Counted from the stretch's first letter, positions 1 to 7,720 are shown. The stretch is DNA of 46,333 nucleotides from DAOUEH01 sp034430515 (GCA_034430515.1 DAOUEP010000014.1:1-46333); one strand, 5' to 3'. Notes: a model not told the origin generated them from the sequence alone. Numbers and translations are program-made.

Positions 1-2
1 CT

Positions 3-440
3 TTCGATGCCGCAACATGTATTGGGTCAACGTTTGCTTTTGGCGGTTACCTGCAGACAATCCAGGCAATAAAACAGGCTGTCCATCATAATGGACGCCT
101 TGGTATCGGCGAAACCCACTGGTTGAGCAATCAGGTACATCCGGAATACGCCCAAAAACAGATAACTACCCACACAGAACCGGAACTAACTCAATTTACC
201 CGTGATGAAGGCTTTGAACTCGAATACATCATCCGTGCCAGCCGCGACGACTGGGACAGGTACTATTCGGATAGTTGGTATGCACTGATAAACTGGCTTG
301 AAGAAAATCCTACCCATCCTGACTATGAACAGGTATTCAAGCATTTTCGTACTGACCAAGATGATTATTTACAGTTCCAACGCCAATATATGGGTTGGGC
401 AATGTACTGCCTCACTCATATGAAATCTCATTCGGTGTGA
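3..440 (+). CDS. SAM-dependent methyltransferase, C-terminal part (cut by window edge)
   Basis: The reading frame is open from base 3 to the stop at 438-440, giving 145 residues; the gene begins outside the window, and the TTG at 123 is an internal codon. The first residues (FDAATCIGSTFAFGG, then a short helix and GRLGIGETHW) look like the post-motif-II and motif-III strands of a class I SAM-dependent methyltransferase: acidic turn, glycine-rich segment, then the G-x-x-x-x-G-E strand. The rest is an aromatic- and acid-rich tail (WDRYYSDSWYALINWLEENP) seen in small-molecule methyltransferases. The substrate cannot be told. The codons are clearly more AT-rich than the genes to the right, which hints at a different origin. 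Family confidence is moderate because the SAM-binding motif I lies outside the window. Confidence 0.6.
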   Translation, partial: FDAATCIGSTFAFGGYLQTIQAIKQAVHHNGRLGIGETHWLSNQVHPEYAQKQITTHTEPELTQFTRDEGFELEYIIRASRDDWDRYYSDSWYALINWLEENPTHPDYEQVFKHFRTDQDDYLQFQRQYMGWAMYCLTHMKSHSV

Positions 441-594
441 TAGGTAGGATTGCCTGTCTGCGGTAAGATACTTACAGATTGCTCTCTGTTTGTATTTAAT
501 CAAACATCCAAGTCTTTTCGAATAACATTTCAAATCTGGCAACCCACGAATCTATCCCCATGACGATAATGCCCGAGGGAAGAATTGTATGGTT

Positions 595-943
595 TGGTGG
601 AGACGGGGGAGAGTCGAACTCCCCGTCCAGAAGAAGCCACCCAGGCTATGCTACAGGCTTAGTCGGCTCTTTAGTCTTACCCGGCTTACCTCAACCGACC
701 GAGTTGAGCCGGGCCAGCCAGTAAAGCTTAGGCCACCCTTACCGGCGTGGGGGCGGCGGCACCCCGGCTTTGCGGCACCCAATCCCGGCCCGTCGGGGTG
801 AGACCGGGTTGGATGGCAGTCTATATGTTAGGCTGCAACCATTTCTGGTTCGGCGTTTGTTGTTTGCCGTCGGTTTAATGAGGTGGCGGCACCTCAGCCT
901 GCGAACCTGTAATGTACTTCCCCTGTCGAAACCACGCGTCCCC
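595..943 (-). ncRNA. ssrA: tmRNA (SsrA)
   Basis: Read on the minus strand, the RNA begins GGGGACG (943-937) and ends CGTCTCC-A-CCA (605-595). These two heptamers pair over their whole length with one G-U, forming the acceptor stem, and CCA is encoded. Just inside the 5' end is GTGGTTTCGACAGGGG, the conserved tmRNA 5' element. Just inside the 3' end is a T arm with TTCGACT flanked by GGGAG/CTCCC. The total of 349 nt is normal. The tag frame most likely ends in ...AEPEMVAA with its TAA at 828-830, because it gives a hydrophobic VAA-type degradation tail; the resume codon could not be fixed. It rescues stalled ribosomes together with SmpB. A second, partial copy of the 3' end lies at 1530-1603. 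Confidence 0.93.
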
Positions 944-991
944 GTTCGCTTCGCGGGGGATAGCCAGGGCTACCTCCCTGACTATATTATA
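944..991 (-). promoter_or_regulatory. tmRNA promoter -10 and processed 5' leader
   Basis: On the minus strand a perfect TATAAT lies at 991-986, about 42 nt before the mature 5' end, so the primary transcript should carry a leader of about 36 nt. The leader ends in TCCCC-N12-GGGGA, in which the last bases are the mature 5' end. This can form a hairpin that competes with the acceptor stem. No good -35 box is seen; the region upstream is the 3' end of the cupin gene. The -10 call is direct; the leader and its processing are inferred. Confidence 0.5.
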
Positions 992-1005
992 CCATGTCTC
1001 AGCTT

Positions 1006-1449
1006 TTAGACGTACATTCTCCCGGAGTGTGTGGTGAAGTTGAAGATGGGTTTATCTACCCTTCGGTATATTATCGGGCAATGCATCAATCCTTGAGGGA
1101 TGAAGATGAGGCAGGTTTTTGTTATCACATGTTTCTCGTCACCCAACCAGAATTCAACCTCTCCGTTCAGCTCGTACGGGTCATCCAAATCGGTGCCGAA
1201 CATCCCCAGGACTTCATCATAATCGTGCTTATGAGGTTCGGCTACGGTTCTGGGCTCTCTGATGAGCCCCACGGGAGGAGACCAGGCAGTCTCCACGTAA
1301 AAAGCTCCGGGTATTACCTCTTGATCCAAGAATAATAACCGCCCTCCCTGGCCTTTACCCGCGGCCTGGACCGGATTAGTCCACGATGCTTCGGCAATGT
1401 CTGCTTTCAACTCGGTTACGATATATTTACCGTATTTGGTTTTGGCCAT
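1006..1449 (-). CDS. Single-domain cupin protein of the HxHD...HCP type, function unknown
   Basis: The product has 147 residues. Its ATG is preceded by AGAAGGAGTG, a good ribosome binding site. A cupin barrel is suggested by H73-K-H75-D-Y-D-E79 and a second histidine in M-H123-C-P, the expected 3-His/1-Glu metal set, with glycine and proline turns between. The N-terminus (TKYGKYIVTE) and the end (RVDKPIF) closely match the first half of the two-domain cupin at 40960-41886, so the two are paralogues 40 kb apart. No catalytic partner is adjacent: it lies between the complete tmRNA gene and the tmRNA fragment. It could be an enzyme or a sensor of a small ligand; the sequence does not say which. 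The cupin fold call is inferred from motif spacing. Confidence 0.7.
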   Translation of the reverse strand: MAKTKYGKYIVTELKADIAEASWTNPVQAAGKGQGGRLLFLDQEVIPGAFYVETAWSPPVGLIREPRTVAEPHKHDYDEVLGMFGTDLDDPYELNGEVEFWLGDEKHVITKTCLIFIPQGLMHCPIIYRRVDKPIFNFTTHSGRMYV

Positions 1450-1529
1450 TGTTTCACTCCTTCTATTAATTTTGAGGCAAGACGAGCAATATTACGGCGA
1501 CTTTACTGCCAGCGTTTTAATTTTCAGAT

Positions 1530-1603
1530 TGGAGACGGGGGAGAGTCGAACTCCCCGTCCCGAAGAAGCCATCCGGGCCAGGCTACAGGCTTAGTCGGCT
1601 CTT
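1530..1603 (-). pseudogene. Partial second copy of the tmRNA 3' end
   Basis: Bases 1531-1603 match 599-671 of the complete tmRNA without gaps at 68 of 73 positions. They cover the 3' acceptor strand, T arm and adjoining stem. The CCA is missing: the discriminator A is followed by AT. No tmRNA 5' half is present, so it cannot work as tmRNA. Its inner end overlaps the last six sense codons and the stop of smpB, so smpB now ends inside tmRNA-derived sequence. The five mismatches show that it is an old copy or came from a different tmRNA. It may mark an integration site or a deletion scar. Confidence 0.85.
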
Positions 1604-2041
1604 GGTGACGCGGGCCAGCTCGCGGTCGGACTCGCGCTTGGTGATGGCGGCGCGCTTGTCGTAGAGCTTCTTGCCCTTGGCCAGGGCGATTTCCACCTTG
1701 GCCACGTTCCCCTTGATGTAGACGCGGGTGGCCACCAGGGTCAGCCCCTTTTCGGCCAGCTGGCTCGTGAGGCTCAAGATTTCCTTGCGGTGCATGAGGA
1801 GCTTGCGCGGCCTAAGCGGGTCGTGGCCCAGGTAGCTAGACGCCTCGTAGCGGGCGATGTGGGCGTTGACCAGCCACAGCTCGCCCTTTTCGGGGCGCAC
1901 GTAGGCATCCCCCAGCGAGACCCTACCCGCCCGGACGGACTTAATCTCCGAGCCGGTGAGGGCGATGCCCGCCTCGTACTTTTCGCCGATATTATAGTTA
2001 TGGAAGGCCTTGCGGTTGGTGGCCACCGTCTTGATAGCCAT
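1583..2041 (-). CDS. smpB: SsrA-binding protein SmpB
   Basis: SmpB binds tmRNA and brings it to stalled ribosomes. The 152-residue product starts MAIKTVATNRKAFHNY and contains the family landmarks: GIALTGSEIKSVRAGRVSLGDAY near the N-terminus, NAHIARYE, then RPRKLLMHRKEI and KGKKLYDKR. The ATG at 2041 was chosen over the GTG-type start at 2059 because homologues begin M-x-I/K and because a -10 box lies only 9 bases upstream. The last residues (KSRLSL) are encoded by sequence homologous to the tmRNA 3' region, so the natural basic tail has probably been replaced. That tail enters the mRNA channel in known SmpB proteins. The gene is close to tmRNA, as in many bacteria. Confidence 0.93.
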   Translation of the reverse strand: MAIKTVATNRKAFHNYNIGEKYEAGIALTGSEIKSVRAGRVSLGDAYVRPEKGELWLVNAHIARYEASSYLGHDPLRPRKLLMHRKEILSLTSQLAEKGLTLVATRVYIKGNVAKVEIALAKGKKLYDKRAAITKRESDRELARVTKSRLSL

Positions 2042-2049
2042 AATTAGAT

Positions 2050-2055
2050 ATTGTA
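2050..2055 (-). promoter_or_regulatory. Probable smpB -10 box (near-leaderless transcript)
   Basis: TACAAT on the minus strand lies 8 bases before the smpB ATG, and no Shine-Dalgarno sequence is visible between them. A start of transcription at or next to the ATG would follow. The -35 region is weak (TAGGTT, 17 bases upstream). Confidence 0.4.
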
Positions 2056-2101
2056 CCACAACGCAAATGGCTAACCTAGAGGGATAACGAATGGTGGCGG
2101 G

Positions 2102-3889
2102 CTATTCCACGGTGAGGGTCTTGGCCAGGTGGCGGGGGAAGTCCACCGGGCAGCCGCGCTCTTTGGCCACGTAGTAGGCCAGCAGCTGCAGCGCCACGGT
2201 ATTGACCACCGGCGAGAAGAGCGGGTCGGTGGCGGGCACAGTGATGACGGCGTCGGCCAGGTCGGCGATGGTCTCGTCGCCCTCGGGCACCAGGGCCAGC
2301 ACCGGCGACTTTCTGGCCTTGATTTCCTTGATGGAGGTGATGACGGCCTGGTAGGTGCTATCGGGGGCGACCACGGCCACCACCGGCTTGTCCTCCCCCA
2401 GCAGGGCGTAGGGGCCGTGCTTCATCTCGCCGGATGAGTAGCCCTCGGCGTGGATATAGGAAATCTCCTTGAGCTTGAGCGCCCCCTCCAGGGCCACCGG
2501 GTAGTTGATGCCCCGCCCCACGTAAAAGGCGTTCTCGCAGCCGGCCAGCCGGGGCGCCTCGGCGGCGATAGCGGCCTCGTTATCCAGCACCTGCTGCACC
2601 TTGCCCGGCAGGCTTCTAAGCTCCATGACCAGGTCGTCGAGGCGGCCGGCGTCGACGCGGGCGTAGGGAATCGCCAGCCAGTAGAGGGCGATAAGCTGGG
2701 CGATGAAGGTCTTGGTGGCCGCCACGCTTATCTCCGGCCCGGCCTGCGTGTAGATAACCTTATCGGCCAGGCGACTCATGGTGCTGCCGACGACGTTAGT
2801 TATGGCGATGATGCGGCTGCCCTGCTCGCGGAGGCGGCGGGCGGCCTTGAGGGCGTCCAGGGTCTCGCCGCTCTGGGTGATGACGATGCCCAGGCTACCG
2901 GCGGCGGCGTAGCCGCTGTAGATAAACTCGGAGGCCAGCTCCGTCCTCACCCGAATCTTATCCAGCCCCTCGATGATGTACTTGCCCGTCAGGGCGGCGT
3001 GGTACGAGGTGCCGCTGGCCAGGATGACGATTTCCTCCAGGCGGTCGTCGGCGGTGCCGATAAGCTCGGCGGCGGGCTCTTCGGCGGCGATGTAGCCGGT
3101 GAGCGTATCGCGGATGACGCGGGGCTGCTCGTGGATTTCCTTGAGCATGAAGTGCTCGTAGCCGCCCTTGCGGGCGTCGGTCACGCTCCAGGTTATCTTG
3201 TTTTCCTCGCGGGCCACCGGCTCGCCCTGGTTGGTGATAGCGACGCCGCCGGCGCTTACCACGGCGAGGTCGTCGTCCTCCAGATATATCACCCGGCCGG
3301 TGTAGTCCAGCAGGGCGGGCACGTCGGAGGCGATGAAGTTCTCGCGGTCGCCGACGCCGATAATCAGGGGGCTGTCCTTGCGGGCGGCGACGAGGTTGTC
3401 CTCCCCGGCCATGATGGCAATCATGGTGTAGGCCCCTTCTATATCGGCCAGGGCGCGCGCCACGGCCTTGACGAAATCGCCCTGGTAATACTCCTCGATG
3501 AGGTGGGGCAGGACTTCGGTATCGGTCTGGGAGAGCAGGGTGTGCCCGGTTCTGGTCAGGCGCTCGCGCAGCTGGTGGAAGTTGGTGATGGTGCCGTTAT
3601 GGACGATGGCGATGCGGCCTTTACAGTCGGCGTGGGGGTGGGCGTTGACCTTGGAAGGCTCGCCGTGGGTGGCCCAGCGCGTGTGGCCGATGCCGGTGCT
3701 GCCGCTTATTTCCGGCAGGGCGCGCACCAGCGCGTGCACCCGCACGGCGTCCTTAAAAACCGTGAGGCCGTCCCCGGCGGCCACGGCGATGCCGCAGGAA
3801 TCGTAGCCGCGGTACTCCAGCTTGCCCAGGCAGTTAAGGAGCACCGGCGGCGCCTTCCGGGCGCCGATATAGCCGACAATGCCGCACAT
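2102..3889 (-). CDS. glmS: Glutamine-fructose-6-phosphate aminotransferase (isomerizing)
   Basis: GlmS makes glucosamine-6-phosphate from fructose-6-phosphate and glutamine, the first step toward UDP-GlcNAc. The 595-residue length is normal. The N-terminal Ntn glutaminase domain begins M-C-GIVGYIG with the catalytic Cys after Met, followed by LEYRGYDSCG and GHTRWATHG. Two SIS domains follow, with SGTSYHAALTGKY, TQSGETLDALKAAR and SGEMKHGPYALL. The C-terminus, DFPRHLAKTLTVE, is the conserved catalytic tail. It is the last gene of the minus-strand operon, 26 bases after the GlmU-like gene. I see no glmS ribozyme in that short gap. Confidence 0.97.
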   Translation of the reverse strand: MCGIVGYIGARKAPPVLLNCLGKLEYRGYDSCGIAVAAGDGLTVFKDAVRVHALVRALPEISGSTGIGHTRWATHGEPSKVNAHPHADCKGRIAIVHNGTITNFHQLRERLTRTGHTLLSQTDTEVLPHLIEEYYQGDFVKAVARALADIEGAYTMIAIMAGEDNLVAARKDSPLIIGVGDRENFIASDVPALLDYTGRVIYLEDDDLAVVSAGGVAITNQGEPVAREENKITWSVTDARKGGYEHFMLKEIHEQPRVIRDTLTGYIAAEEPAAELIGTADDRLEEIVILASGTSYHAALTGKYIIEGLDKIRVRTELASEFIYSGYAAAGSLGIVITQSGETLDALKAARRLREQGSRIIAITNVVGSTMSRLADKVIYTQAGPEISVAATKTFIAQLIALYWLAIPYARVDAGRLDDLVMELRSLPGKVQQVLDNEAAIAAEAPRLAGCENAFYVGRGINYPVALEGALKLKEISYIHAEGYSSGEMKHGPYALLGEDKPVVAVVAPDSTYQAVITSIKEIKARKSPVLALVPEGDETIADLADAVITVPATDPLFSPVVNTVALQLLAYYVAKERGCPVDFPRHLAKTLTVE

Positions 3890-3915
3890 TTTATCTCATT
3901 TGTCCCGTTTTTCTC

Positions 3916-5091
3916 TTAATACACCAGCGAGCGGTCGGGCAGGCGGCCGCTGATAACCCTGGACATCTGTATCTGGCAGCCGTTGCCGATAATCGCCCCC
4001 GGCCGCACGGACACGCCGCTTTGGATGCTGACGTCCTCGCCGATGATGGCGCCCACGTTACCGGAAGGCCCCTCGCCGTTGATAAGTACCTCGCTGCGCC
4101 CGCTGGCGGCGGTAAAGCGCCCCTCGATGCGGCCGCCCCGGGCGATGACCGAATCGGCGATGATGCCGCCGGGGCCGATGGTGACGTCGCCGCCGATGAC
4201 GCTGTTCCTGACCTCGGTAAACGAGGCGATACAGACGTTATCGCCGATGGAGGTGGCCGGCAGGATGCAGACGCTGGGGCCGATATCGCAGCCCGCCCCG
4301 ATGACGGCCGGGCCGTAGATGCAGGTGCCGGGGCGGATAACCGTCCCCTCCCCGATGGCGACCTGCCCCTTGATGGTCACGCCGCTCTCGATGGTGCCGC
4401 CCTGGCGCGCCGCGATAGTGCCGAGGACGGCGCTGTTGAGGCTGATGATGTCCCAGGGATAGACCGCGTCCAGCCAGGTGGCTTCCGTCTCGATGGCCTT
4501 GATGACGCGCCCCCCGCCAATCATGGCGTTGAGGGCGTCGGGGATGTCCAGCACGTCCCCGATAAACGTGAAAATATCTTTGTTGAAGGCGTAAATGCCG
4601 GTGTTGACCAGGTTGCCGCCGGCCTCCTCGGGCTTCTCGACGATTTCACTCACCTCGTCGCCGCTGACCCCGACCACGCCGTAGCGCCGCGGGTCGGCGA
4701 CGCGCTTGACGAGGACGGCGTCCGGCCCGGCGGTGACGAAGTCGGCGAGGGTGGCCGCCGCGATGAGGTTATCGCCGGGCAGCACCAGGAACTCGTCGGC
4801 GGCCACGTCCCTGGCCTGGAGCAGGGCGTGGGCCGTCCCCAGCTGGGTCGCCTGGGTGACGTACTCGATATTGACGCCGAAGGCCTCGCCGGAGCCCATG
4901 TAGTCGTAGACGTGCTCCTTCTGGTAGCCCACCACCAGGCAAATCTCGCGGATGCCGCTTTCGGCCAGCGCCTCCACCACGAAACGCAGGATGGGCTTGC
5001 CGGCGATGTCCAGCATCGCCTTGGGCCGGTTGACGGTAAAGGGCCGCAATCGCTGCCCCTCCCCCGCCGCCAGTATAATCGCCTGTTTCAT
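3916..5091 (-). CDS. GlmU-like nucleotidyltransferase/acetyltransferase (second copy)
   Basis: The product has 391 residues. Residues 1-230 are a sugar-phosphate nucleotidyltransferase: LAAGEGQRLRPFT, RPKAMLDIAGKPIL, LPGDN and VEKPEEAGG. The C-terminal part carries isoleucine/valine-started hexapeptide repeats of a left-handed beta helix (IGEGTVIRPGTCIYGPAVIG onward). This architecture is that of the archaeal-type bifunctional UDP-GlcNAc pyrophosphorylase/glucosamine-1-phosphate acetyltransferase and of related glucose-1-phosphate thymidylyltransferases. Its place between glmM and glmS favours the GlmU role. It is a paralogue of the next gene upstream (5102-6304), and the pair may divide the two reactions or use different sugars. 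The exact substrate is inferred from context. Confidence 0.85.
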   Translation of the reverse strand: MKQAIILAAGEGQRLRPFTVNRPKAMLDIAGKPILRFVVEALAESGIREICLVVGYQKEHVYDYMGSGEAFGVNIEYVTQATQLGTAHALLQARDVAADEFLVLPGDNLIAAATLADFVTAGPDAVLVKRVADPRRYGVVGVSGDEVSEIVEKPEEAGGNLVNTGIYAFNKDIFTFIGDVLDIPDALNAMIGGGRVIKAIETEATWLDAVYPWDIISLNSAVLGTIAARQGGTIESGVTIKGQVAIGEGTVIRPGTCIYGPAVIGAGCDIGPSVCILPATSIGDNVCIASFTEVRNSVIGGDVTIGPGGIIADSVIARGGRIEGRFTAASGRSEVLINGEGPSGNVGAIIGEDVSIQSGVSVRPGAIIGNGCQIQMSRVISGRLPDRSLVY

Positions 5092-5101
5092 AGACCACCC
5101 C

Positions 5102-6304
5102 TCAATAGAGCTTTGTCCCCGGCAGGACGACCCCGCTGACCACCGCCCCCGGCCCGATGCAGGAGCCGCCGCCGATAATGGTGCCGACGTTGATGGAGCA
5201 GTTGATGCCGGTCTCCACGCCGTCGCCGATGATGGCGCCCAGCTTGCGGCGGCCGGTGTCCACGCCGCCGACCTTGATGTTTCGCTTGTCCAGTCTTAAA
5301 TTGGCAATCTTGGTGCCCGCCCCCAGGTTGCAGCTCTCGCCGATGACGCTGTCGCCCACGTAGTTGTGGTGCGGGATTTTGGTGCCGTTCATAATGATGG
5401 AGTTCTTCACCTCCACGGCGGCGCCGATGCGGCAGCCGTCGCCGATGGCGGTGGCGGGGCGGATGTAGCAGTTGGGGCCGATATCGCAGCTTTCCCCGAT
5501 GACCACCGGCCCCTCGATGTAGGCGCCGGAGCGGATAATAGTATCTTTACCGACGCCCACCGCCCCCTTGAGCACGGCGCCCGGCTCCACCTGTCCCAGG
5601 TTCTCCAGCTTCATCCCGGCCATGACGCCCTCGTTGGCGGTAATCAAGTCCCAGGGATAGCTCACGTCCAGCCAGCCGGCGAGCCGGTGGCAGCGCAGCC
5701 CGGCTTTGGTAGCGATGATGAATTTTAAGGAATCGGTAATCTCGTACTCGCCGCGGGGCGATTGCTCCGTCCGGGCGATGGCGTCCAGAATTTCCGGCGT
5801 GAAGAGGTAAAGCCCGGCGTTGGCCAGCTGCGAGGGGGGCTTGAGCGTCTTTTCGTAAATACCAACGACCTTATCGCCCTCTATGGCCGCAATCCCCAGG
5901 CCGCGGGGGTCGGCGACGGCGATAACGCTCATGGTGTTGCCGCGGGCGGCGGCCAGCTTTTTAATATCCTTGCGGCCGATGACGACGTCGCCGTTCATCG
6001 CCAGGAAATTGCCCGTAACCAAGCCGCCCGCCTGCCCGATGGCGTCGGCGGTGCCCGCCTGGCGGCGCTGCTCGCAGTAGGCGATGCTCACGCCCCACTT
6101 CTTCCCGTCGCCGAAGTAATCGCGCACCTGGTCGCCGCCGTAGCCCACCACCAGGATAAAATCGCTGATGCCGGCGGCGCGCGCCTCCAGCAGCAGGTGT
6201 TCCAGGATGGGCTTATTGGCCAGGGGCAGCATCACCTTGGGCCGGTGGCTGGTAAGGGGGCGCATCCGGTTGCCTTCGCCGGCGGCCAGAATTATCGCTT
6301 TCAA
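5102..6304 (-). CDS. GlmU-like nucleotidyltransferase/acetyltransferase (first copy)
   Basis: The product has 400 residues with the same two-domain plan as its neighbour. Residues 1-230 form a nucleotidyltransferase (LAAGEGNRMRPLT, RPKVMLPLANKPIL, NGDVVIGRKD, YEITDSLKFII). A left-handed beta helix follows, with the long NYVGDSVIGESCNLGAGTKI segment and NLRLDKRNIKVGG. The last features match bacterial GlmU acetyltransferase coils (HxxYxGDxxxG-type, here HHNYVGDS) better than the second copy does. The ATG overlaps the end of glmM by 4 bases, so translation is probably coupled. It probably acts on glucosamine-1-phosphate to give UDP-GlcNAc. Confidence 0.87.
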   Translation of the reverse strand: MKAIILAAGEGNRMRPLTSHRPKVMLPLANKPILEHLLLEARAAGISDFILVVGYGGDQVRDYFGDGKKWGVSIAYCEQRRQAGTADAIGQAGGLVTGNFLAMNGDVVIGRKDIKKLAAARGNTMSVIAVADPRGLGIAAIEGDKVVGIYEKTLKPPSQLANAGLYLFTPEILDAIARTEQSPRGEYEITDSLKFIIATKAGLRCHRLAGWLDVSYPWDLITANEGVMAGMKLENLGQVEPGAVLKGAVGVGKDTIIRSGAYIEGPVVIGESCDIGPNCYIRPATAIGDGCRIGAAVEVKNSIIMNGTKIPHHNYVGDSVIGESCNLGAGTKIANLRLDKRNIKVGGVDTGRRKLGAIIGDGVETGINCSINVGTIIGGGSCIGPGAVVSGVVLPGTKLY

Positions 6305-7602
6305 CTGGCTTTACTCCCGCTAACTACCGAATCTTGAACGGCCTTGAGGCCGCCCTCGTAAAGACGGCGCGCCCCGGCCTCGGTTTTGGCCTCGGCGGTG
6401 AGCCTTATCTTGGGCTCGGTGCCGGAGGGGCGCACCAGCAGCCAGCCGTCTTCGAAAACGAGCTTGAGGCCGTCGCTGTTGCCCGCCGTCACGGGATTGA
6501 GTTTCATCAAATTCGCCTTGAGCCGCGCCATGTCCACGCCGCCGCTGGCGACGTTGCCGCGCTGGAGCGGGTAGGCCGGGATGGCGTCGGTAAGCTTGGC
6601 CAGGCGCTCGCGGGCGGCCAGAGTGGCAATCTGCGCGGCGGCGTAGATGCCGTCCGGGCAGAGGGAGATAGCCGGGAAAATCCAGGCGCCGGAGGTCTCC
6701 CCGCCGAAATCGCCGCCATTGCGCAGCTCTTCGGAGACCCAGGTATCGCCGATGCGCGTCCGCCGCAGGGCGAACCCCGCGGCTTCGATGGTCATCGAGG
6801 CGTCCAGCGTGGTAACGACTTCTTTGGCACCGACGGCCCGCGCCAGCAGCACCAGCATCTTATCGCCGGGGATAAAGCGTCCCCGCCCGTCGACGGCCAT
6901 CATGCGGTCGGCGTCGCCGTCGTGGGCGATGCCCAGAGCCGCGCCTGTCCGGCGCACCAGGCGGCCTAAATCGGTCAAATTAGCCTCGATCGGCTCGCTG
7001 GGGCGGGGGAAACGCCCGTCGGGCCGGCAGTATAACGGGATTACCTCGCAGCCCAATCTTTCTAAAAGCCGAGGTGTAATGCGGCAGGCCGCCCCGCCGC
7101 CGGCGTCCACCACCACGCGCAGGTCTAGTTTATCCGGGAAATGCTCCAGGATGGCCGCGGTGTGCCGCGCCAGGGCGCTTTCGTAGAGGGCGGCGCGCTT
7201 GATGTCCGGCCACTGAGCCGTCGGGCAAGCATCGGCCAGCACCGCCGCTTCTATCTCCGCCTGCCGGGCGGCGCCGAAGGACGAGCCGTCCCGGTTGAGG
7301 AGCTTCAGGCCGTTATACTCCGGCGGGTTGTGGCTGGCGGTCAGCATCACCCCGGCGTCGAAGTCTCGGGCGGCATAAGCCAGCGTCGGCGTGGGGGCTA
7401 CCCCGGCGTCGGCGGGCGCGGCGCCCCCGGCCAGCAGGCCGGAAAGGACGGCGTGTTTCATGGCGTCGGCCGAGGTGCGGTTATCCGTGGCCACCACCAC
7501 GCGGCGGTGCGTTTGGGCCACGGCCAGCCCCACCCGGAAGGCCAGGCGGACTAGCTCTCCATCGAAGACGGCGCGGATGCCGGAGGAGCCGAACAGCTTC
7601 AT
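6301..7602 (-). CDS. glmM: Phosphoglucosamine mutase / phosphohexomutase
   Basis: This alpha-D-phosphohexomutase (433 residues) probably converts glucosamine-6-phosphate to glucosamine-1-phosphate. All four active-site loops can be read: the phosphoserine loop LTASHNPPEYNG near residue 87, the metal loop AHDGDADRMM, the sugar loop GGETSG and the phosphate loop RPSGTEPKIRL near the C-terminus. It is the first gene of the glmM-glmU-like-glmU-like-glmS operon and has its own strong promoter. Phosphomannomutase activity is possible, because these subfamilies share the motifs; the operon context favours the glucosamine route. The start is the first ATG after the promoter. Confidence 0.88.
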   Translation of the reverse strand: MKLFGSSGIRAVFDGELVRLAFRVGLAVAQTHRRVVVATDNRTSADAMKHAVLSGLLAGGAAPADAGVAPTPTLAYAARDFDAGVMLTASHNPPEYNGLKLLNRDGSSFGAARQAEIEAAVLADACPTAQWPDIKRAALYESALARHTAAILEHFPDKLDLRVVVDAGGGAACRITPRLLERLGCEVIPLYCRPDGRFPRPSEPIEANLTDLGRLVRRTGAALGIAHDGDADRMMAVDGRGRFIPGDKMLVLLARAVGAKEVVTTLDASMTIEAAGFALRRTRIGDTWVSEELRNGGDFGGETSGAWIFPAISLCPDGIYAAAQIATLAARERLAKLTDAIPAYPLQRGNVASGGVDMARLKANLMKLNPVTAGNSDGLKLVFEDGWLLVRPSGTEPKIRLTAEAKTEAGARRLYEGGLKAVQDSVVSGSKAS

Positions 7603-7611
7603 ATCACTTTA

Positions 7612-7639
7612 ATTCTACTCCTGACCCCTTAAATGTCAA
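7612..7639 (-). promoter_or_regulatory. glm operon promoter, near-leaderless
   Basis: On the minus strand TTGACA (7639-7634) and TAGAAT (7617-7612) are separated by 16 bases. The -10 box ends 9 bases before the glmM ATG, and no Shine-Dalgarno sequence fits in that gap. The transcript should begin almost at the start codon. Confidence 0.7.
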
Positions 7640-7691
7640 CCAAGCTAACCCTGATATTGCGCCCGGCCCAGCCGTGGGACGAGGCTTGCAA

Positions 7692-7720
7692 TTGACGGCG
7701 CGATGCCCCTAAGATGTATC
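7692..7720 (+). promoter_or_regulatory. Promoter of the ion channel gene
   Basis: TTGACG and TGTATC are 17 bases apart. The start codon at 7749 follows a GGCAGGAGG ribosome binding site. The -35 box is strong and the -10 box is weak. Confidence 0.45.

Noticed and set aside
589..1009. Short open frames over the tmRNA gene
   Set aside because: The region is an RNA gene; the frames have no ribosome binding sites and no protein-like pattern.
1530..1603. Possible tRNA gene (T-arm and acceptor-like sequence)
   Set aside because: Only the T arm and 3' strand are present, there is no anticodon arm, and the match is to tmRNA.
2450..3919. 489-residue open frame on the plus strand opposite glmS
   Set aside because: The minus-strand glmS is certain, and the translation is repetitive Gly/Asp/Val/His sequence with no domain.
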